Source of the DNA: Lepeophtheirus salmonis
Taxonomy: Eukaryota > Arthropoda > Copepoda > Siphonostomatoida > Caligidae
NCBI RefSeq assembly: GCF_016086655.4
Contig: NC_052137.2
Coordinates: 36,290,007 to 36,354,006, forward strand
Direction: 5' to 3'
Length of the DNA: 64,000 nt
Below, piece by piece: positions 59,441 to 64,000 of this stretch. Position 1 is the stretch's first letter. Every line of letters begins with the position of its first letter. The notes under the pieces are model-generated. The model did no database searches and was not told where the DNA came from. It saw only the letters and a program-made list of their open reading frames with translations. Made by a program: the position numbers and the translations under genes.

Positions 59441-60540
59441 AAATTAACGAAAGCCCACTTTGAACGAAACAAAAATATTTTGTGTGTTAAGTCCGGTGTC
59501 ATATGGGATAATGACTCCCCGAAAATAAATACTTCCTCGTACAAATCCCATATTGGAAAGGTAATTCCCTATAAATCCCATATGGGAGAAGTACCCCCCT
59601 ATATGTATATGTATGAAATTATATTTACAAATGAATTAACAAGTTCAGTCAAGATCTATAAGTGTTGACAATGCCGCATGTGTAGGGATTATCACGGGAA
59701 TTTCAAACATGGTGCATTTTTATGAAAACTTGTGATTCTATTAATGGCGCGGTCTTCCATCTCATCAATTGGTTTTTTTTCTCGAAATAAGCTTATTCTC
59801 AACATCAACTAACGACAAATTTATATTTGCTATTCTGGTGCTACTTTGTTTTTTTACAAAGTTTGTATAGTTTAAATACGTGCGCCCCAAAAACCTTGCC
59901 TTTATTATTCGGGGAAAAGAACACTTCTAGACAAGTCTAGACTCTATTTTTTTTTTTTTTTTTTTACAGAGAAAGTTAAGAGTTCAAATTTTTGATATAA
60001 GACAAATTATTGCTGGAGAGACATTGGCTTATGCTCAAACATTCAAATAACTCCAATAGGATCTCCTAAAAAATGCTGAGAATTTGAAATTTCATAATTT
60101 TTATTCGATTTTCTGAATCAGCATCTCAAAAAACTTATATTCCATGAATTTTAGCATTTTTAAGCTTCGTGTTCTTGAAGCTGAAAATACTCAGAAACGC
60201 ACGTGAGCTCCCGTGAGAATCCCTACGCATGTGTCGTTTGAACTTATGATATATCAATATCACCTGAAAGATGTATTGACAACAACCAACTGTATTTATC
60301 AGAGGTGAAGTCCCTCATGATTCTTTTGGGAGAAGGGCAAGACCATTGGGCTTTTTTGACAATTTTTATACGATGTTATTGTTTTGTAAAATGCCAAATT
60401 TGAACAATATTTTTTTTTTCAAAGAGAGAAAAAACTTATAGATCTAAAATTAAAAAAAAAAGTGACTAAATTTAAATAATAAAAAAGTATACTAATTATT
60501 TTTTTACAAGAAGTAATTTTTTATTGTAATAACTATAAAA
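59441..60540. other. Spacer with a small tandem CCCATATkGG repeat
   Basis: ATCCCATATTGG and ATCCCATATGGG with flanking TCCCT words repeat at 59502, 59546 and 59575. Otherwise nothing. Confidence 0.4.
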
Positions 60541-61431
60541 ATACCCCCCCCCATGAATAAATTTTTTCTTTTTACTAGAAAATTTAATATTTTTTTCAAA
60601 AATATAAAAATTTGAAATTTAATTTAATTTTTCAATTTTTTTTCCAAAAATTTAATTTTCTCTAAACAACTATAAATTTTTGAAATTTTTCTTCAAAATA
60701 TGTAATATTTGAAATTTAATTTTTCGAATTGTTTTTTCCAAAGGACTTAATTTTTGTCTGAACGCCTGTTAATATTTGAAAATAAATTTATGAAAAAAAT
60801 TTAATTTTGGGTGAATAACTGTGAATTTTTGAAATATATTTCCATTTAATTTAATATTTGAAATTTATTTCAATAAAATTTAATATTTGAAATTTATTAC
60901 CATAAAATTTAATATTTGTAATTTAAAAAATTAAAATTTAATTTTTTTAATATATATATCTATGGTTTTTTCAAATTAAAAAAAAATAAAATTAATATTT
61001 GAAATATTATATCGATAAAATTAATATTTAAATTTTTTTTGTGAATATCTATATGTTTTTGAAATTTTTTTCCACAAATTTAATATTTTTGAATTAATTT
61101 TTGATTTTTTTTTTCTCAAAAATTTCATAGATGAAAATTAATTTATGACATTTTTTGGGAAAAAATTAAATTTTTTGTGAATTGTTAGATTTTTGAAATT
61201 TTTTGGAAAAAAAATTAATATTTTAAATATATTTTGTTAAAATTTTATATTTGAAACTTTATTGTGAATATCTATGGATTTTTGAAATTTTTTTCCCAGA
61301 AATTTATATTTGTAAATTAAAATTTTATTTGTAATTCAATTTTTCAATTTTTTTCTCCAAAAATTTTCGATTTTGAATTTTTTTTCATAAAACCAAGCCC
61401 TCCACAAAATATTACGCTGTGAACGCCCCTG
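60541..61431. mobile_element. T/A-run-rich hAT-like MITE, family T copy 3 (~890 bp)
   Basis: Opens with a C-run (ACCCCCCCCC, complementary to the G-run of copy 1), has the same interior of TTTAATATTTGAAATTT words repeated dozens of times, and ends at 61431 with GTGAACGCCCCTG (inward CAGGGGCGTTCAC). The left terminal repeat is not recognisable. No ORF. Confidence 0.5.
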
Positions 61432-63540
61432 ACATACGATGTTATCAATTTTTTGTGTCAACTCCTAAATATTCATATCCTCCTAAATCGGCAAATGAAA
61501 CACTATCCACAACATTTATTATTTATTTTGATAAATAGTCTTTTCATATTTGTCAAATATTATAAACACATTTAAAAAAATTCACAACTCGTTTTTATAT
61601 AATATAATTAAACAACATAATATTGTGGTTATTTATATATAAATATGTATGTTTGCATAAACCTAATTTATCAAGTAACACATTTTTTTTTGGTCTAACA
61701 GGAATGAAAAAAATTACTCTTATATATATGTATATATAGATTCACGAACCGTTTTGATATGTCTTATAAGGAAATAAAACTAATTAGATAAATTATAAAA
61801 ACAATTACTATCAACCAGAAGAAAATGCTTTTGATTTAAAAAAAAAAGTCTATAAAGTATAACGTGAAATTTGTACTACAACTTTTTCCCAATGACTTAT
61901 GGAAGACGACAATGTATAAATAATGAAAGTTTTATAAGAGATCTAATTTGTGATATAGAAGATATTATGTATATAAAAAGAAATTTAGCTTAGCAAAAAC
62001 AAAGCGGAAAAAGCCTTGCAATGATCTTTGATATGAATACCTAGTATTATATTTATATTGAATTATAAAACAATTGAGACCTAAAATAAAATATGTTTCA
62101 TTTATTTTTTAAAACCATAGTTTTATTAAAAAATGACGCCTGTCCATTTCTAGGATATTTATCATTCACAACGCTGAAAAATTGGGGTTGTATTGTGTGT
62201 ATGGGTGAGTAGGTAGATAACATTGCGTTACAAAAAAAAAAAAAAATATTTGTTATTGATTATATAATTGATATAATAATATTTGTTATTAATATGAAGT
62301 AGGAATCACAGATTATATTATTAAATATATGTATGATATTTTTTTGTATATAATAATAAAGGTAAAAGTGAATTTGCACGCCTTACGTCTTCTACGCATC
62401 AACTTTGGAACACATCAATGAACAATTTATCTATAAGAATTATGTACTAAGATCTTCAAACCTGAATGATTAGCTAGTCTTTTCAAAATGAAGAGGTTCT
62501 GTAACTTGAAACATTATGAAACATATTAGTGTTTGATCGGTCTAAAAAACCTTAAAAGAACTGCCGTTCTAGGACCGGTCCTTATTGTAACTATATTAGT
62601 TACTATGATGTAGTTATTTACTACGTCCTATCAACTGCTCAACCTCTTTCAAAGAGACAAGATACCCAATGTGTAAAAGTAGGATATGTGCTATTATTCA
62701 TTATTTTATTTGGTTTTTTATATTCTCTAATCCTAGCTAGGAGTGAAGAAAATAAAAAAAAAATCGCTCTAGGACCGTATGAATGAAGGAGCATTGAATG
62801 GTAAAAAAGATGGGACTGATAAAAAAAAAAAAAGACTGATAAGAACCGATATAATGTTATTGCTTAACCATAGATGTGGAAATGACTTCAATTTCCTTGT
62901 CTAAATAAGAAACTCAATGCAAAGGCTTGTAAATATTCAAGTGTGAAGATAATCAAATATCTACAAATTTCTTATGGATAAATTCTATTTTTGTTCGTTC
63001 CAAAATGAACACGTTTTTAGAAGTGACTGATCTAGGATGGTAGAATTCACCTTTAGGGGCCTGGGATCTTTCTTTTCTTTGTTTTGTGAAAAATACTAGT
63101 TAAGTGCTTGCTTGTCGTGTAGTTGGTTGTTAAGTATTTAGGAATATTACGAATATGAGAAAAGGGATTTTTGAAAGAGAAGGATATATGAATTGTAAGT
63201 GCAACTTGGAGGGTATTAAAAGGTCAAACACTGGATATCAATAAAACGTATCACCGGTTGCACTTGAGTTTTTTTTCCGCCCTGCGGGGACTGATATGTT
63301 CTTTTAATTTTTTTTAACAAGATGGCATCCATTTTGACAGAAATATGTGGAGCGATTTTTTCCTCTTGAGAGTCAGGATTGACTGGGAAAACAACTACGC
63401 ATTTTCATACGAACCATTCCGCGTCTTTTTGATTACATGAGGATAAATCGCTACAATAGAAACTAAAATGATGTAAATAATGGCTCATAACCAAAACAAA
63501 AAAAAATATATTTATGAGCATTCTCACCTTTCCGTGGCCG
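61432..63540. other. AT-rich spacer, probably downstream or intronic to the minus-strand gene at 63.5 kb
   Basis: TCTAGGACCGGT at 62568 and CTCTAGGACCGT at 62766 mark a possible small repeat pair. A GT donor context GGAAAG|GTGAGA lies at about 63528 on the minus strand. No exon recognised. Confidence 0.35.
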
Positions 63541-63546
63541 GACTTC

Positions 63547-64000
63547 TCACTGCAGCTGTGGAAGGAGTTTTTCCGCCCACCAACGAAGTATTGGATTGAA
63601 ATATTTTATTTTGCACCCTCGTCTTTCCGCAGGGGGACTCCCGTTTCCCGAATCGGGATTAATTGTCGTGACTGTTAAGTTGTTTCCGCCAACGAAGCGC
63701 GTCGTTGCAGAGTTTTCTGAGAGCCTCAGATCATTTGTTACTCCAATCCCTGTTGTCATCATACCATTAAGTCCCTTACCTCGAGGTCCAGGATTCACTA
63801 ATTGTATTATATATAGGATATTAAGATTGAGCAGGAAAGGAAAAGGTCTTACTTTGATATGAGGCAGCAGTAGCCGAACTATTATTTCGCGCCCGTGTTT
63901 TTCGACAAAATGAGATCCATACTGCAACGATTCCAGCAAGGAGTAAAAGAATGATTGCAAGAGCTATTGCTACCATAGATGTATCATCCATGAAGAGGGG
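63547..64000 (-). CDS. Single-pass membrane protein, C-terminal exons (partial)
   Basis: The minus-strand exon from the window edge to 63853 encodes MDDTSMVAIALAIILLLLAG then IVAVWISFCRKTRARN: a transmembrane helix followed by a basic stop-transfer patch, and ATAASYQ. It ends in phase 1 at the donor A|GTAAGA. A 55-nt intron (63798-63852, acceptor AATACAATTAG) joins in frame to 63547-63797: MNPGPRGKGLNGMMTTGIGV, NDLRLSENSATTRFVGGNNL, TVTTINPDSGNGSPPAERRG, and a stop after LLPQLQ. The tail is Gly/Ser/Thr/Pro-rich, fitting a cytoplasmic tail. The layout suits a cadherin-type or other adhesion receptor, but I do not recognise the family. Met at 63991 is probably internal, since the frame continues to the edge. 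Confidence 0.5.

Overview
The window is eukaryotic nuclear DNA, very AT-rich (long poly-A/T runs, TA-rich spacers), with short GT-AG introns and dense remains of Tc1/mariner transposons. Two genes can be named from their spliced products, LPGAT1 and NAA30. The base composition, the many degenerate Tc1/mariner relatives, a near-intact mariner and L1/Tx1-type LINE remnants suggest an arthropod, most likely a caligid copepod (sea louse). That species-level guess is inference only.

Layout. 0-28 kb: intergenic or intronic DNA filled with transposon debris (Tc1 pieces at 1-425, 1.09-1.45, 5.17-5.64, 16.6-16.9, 18.0-18.6, 20.26-20.82 and 22.3-23.5 kb; hAT-like MITEs at 14.3-15.0 and 19.8-20.1 kb; a LINE tail at 7.2 kb; a ~430-bp dispersed family at 2.4, 21.0, 24.2 and 27.1 kb). 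One unrecognised spliced gene fragment lies at 18.67-19.25 kb. 28.1-34.47 kb: a probable multi-exon non-coding RNA gene on the minus strand, the most unusual object here. 36-41 kb: weak coding-like scraps, a full-length mariner (39.0-40.2 kb) and a small hAT MITE. 42.3-46.1 kb: the two conserved genes, divergently arranged, LPGAT1 (minus, 4 exons) and NAA30 (plus, 3 exons). 47.7-61.4 kb: more repeats, including a decayed LINE, a chimeric Tc1 relic, a Tc1 derivative at 57.0-57.9 kb and a T-rich hAT-like element at 60.5-61.4 kb. 63.5-64.0 kb: the last exons of a single-pass membrane protein on the minus strand, cut by the window edge.

The main discovery candidate is the 28-34.5 kb locus. On the minus strand a TATA box (34457-34465) and a first exon with a good donor are followed by a second, non-coding exon. 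Downstream come two separate blocks of short repeated motifs. The first has nine copies of a linear motif, AAGAAGATATAAATC (31.16-33.63 kb). The second has nine copies of a bulged hairpin (28.27-30.74 kb). In all nine the inner stem GCUC/GGGC and a 3-nt YGA bulge are kept while the outer stem changes by compensatory substitutions. Every non-Watson-Crick pair is G-U only when read as minus-strand RNA, the same strand as the promoter and splice sites. Three 157-bp tandem units lie within the same block. A multi-copy stem-loop block plus a multi-copy linear-motif block in one spliced RNA resembles roX-type architectural RNAs, but any function is inference.

LPGAT1 and NAA30 are housekeeping genes (phospholipid remodelling; N-terminal acetylation by NatC) with no evident functional link to each other or to the ncRNA.
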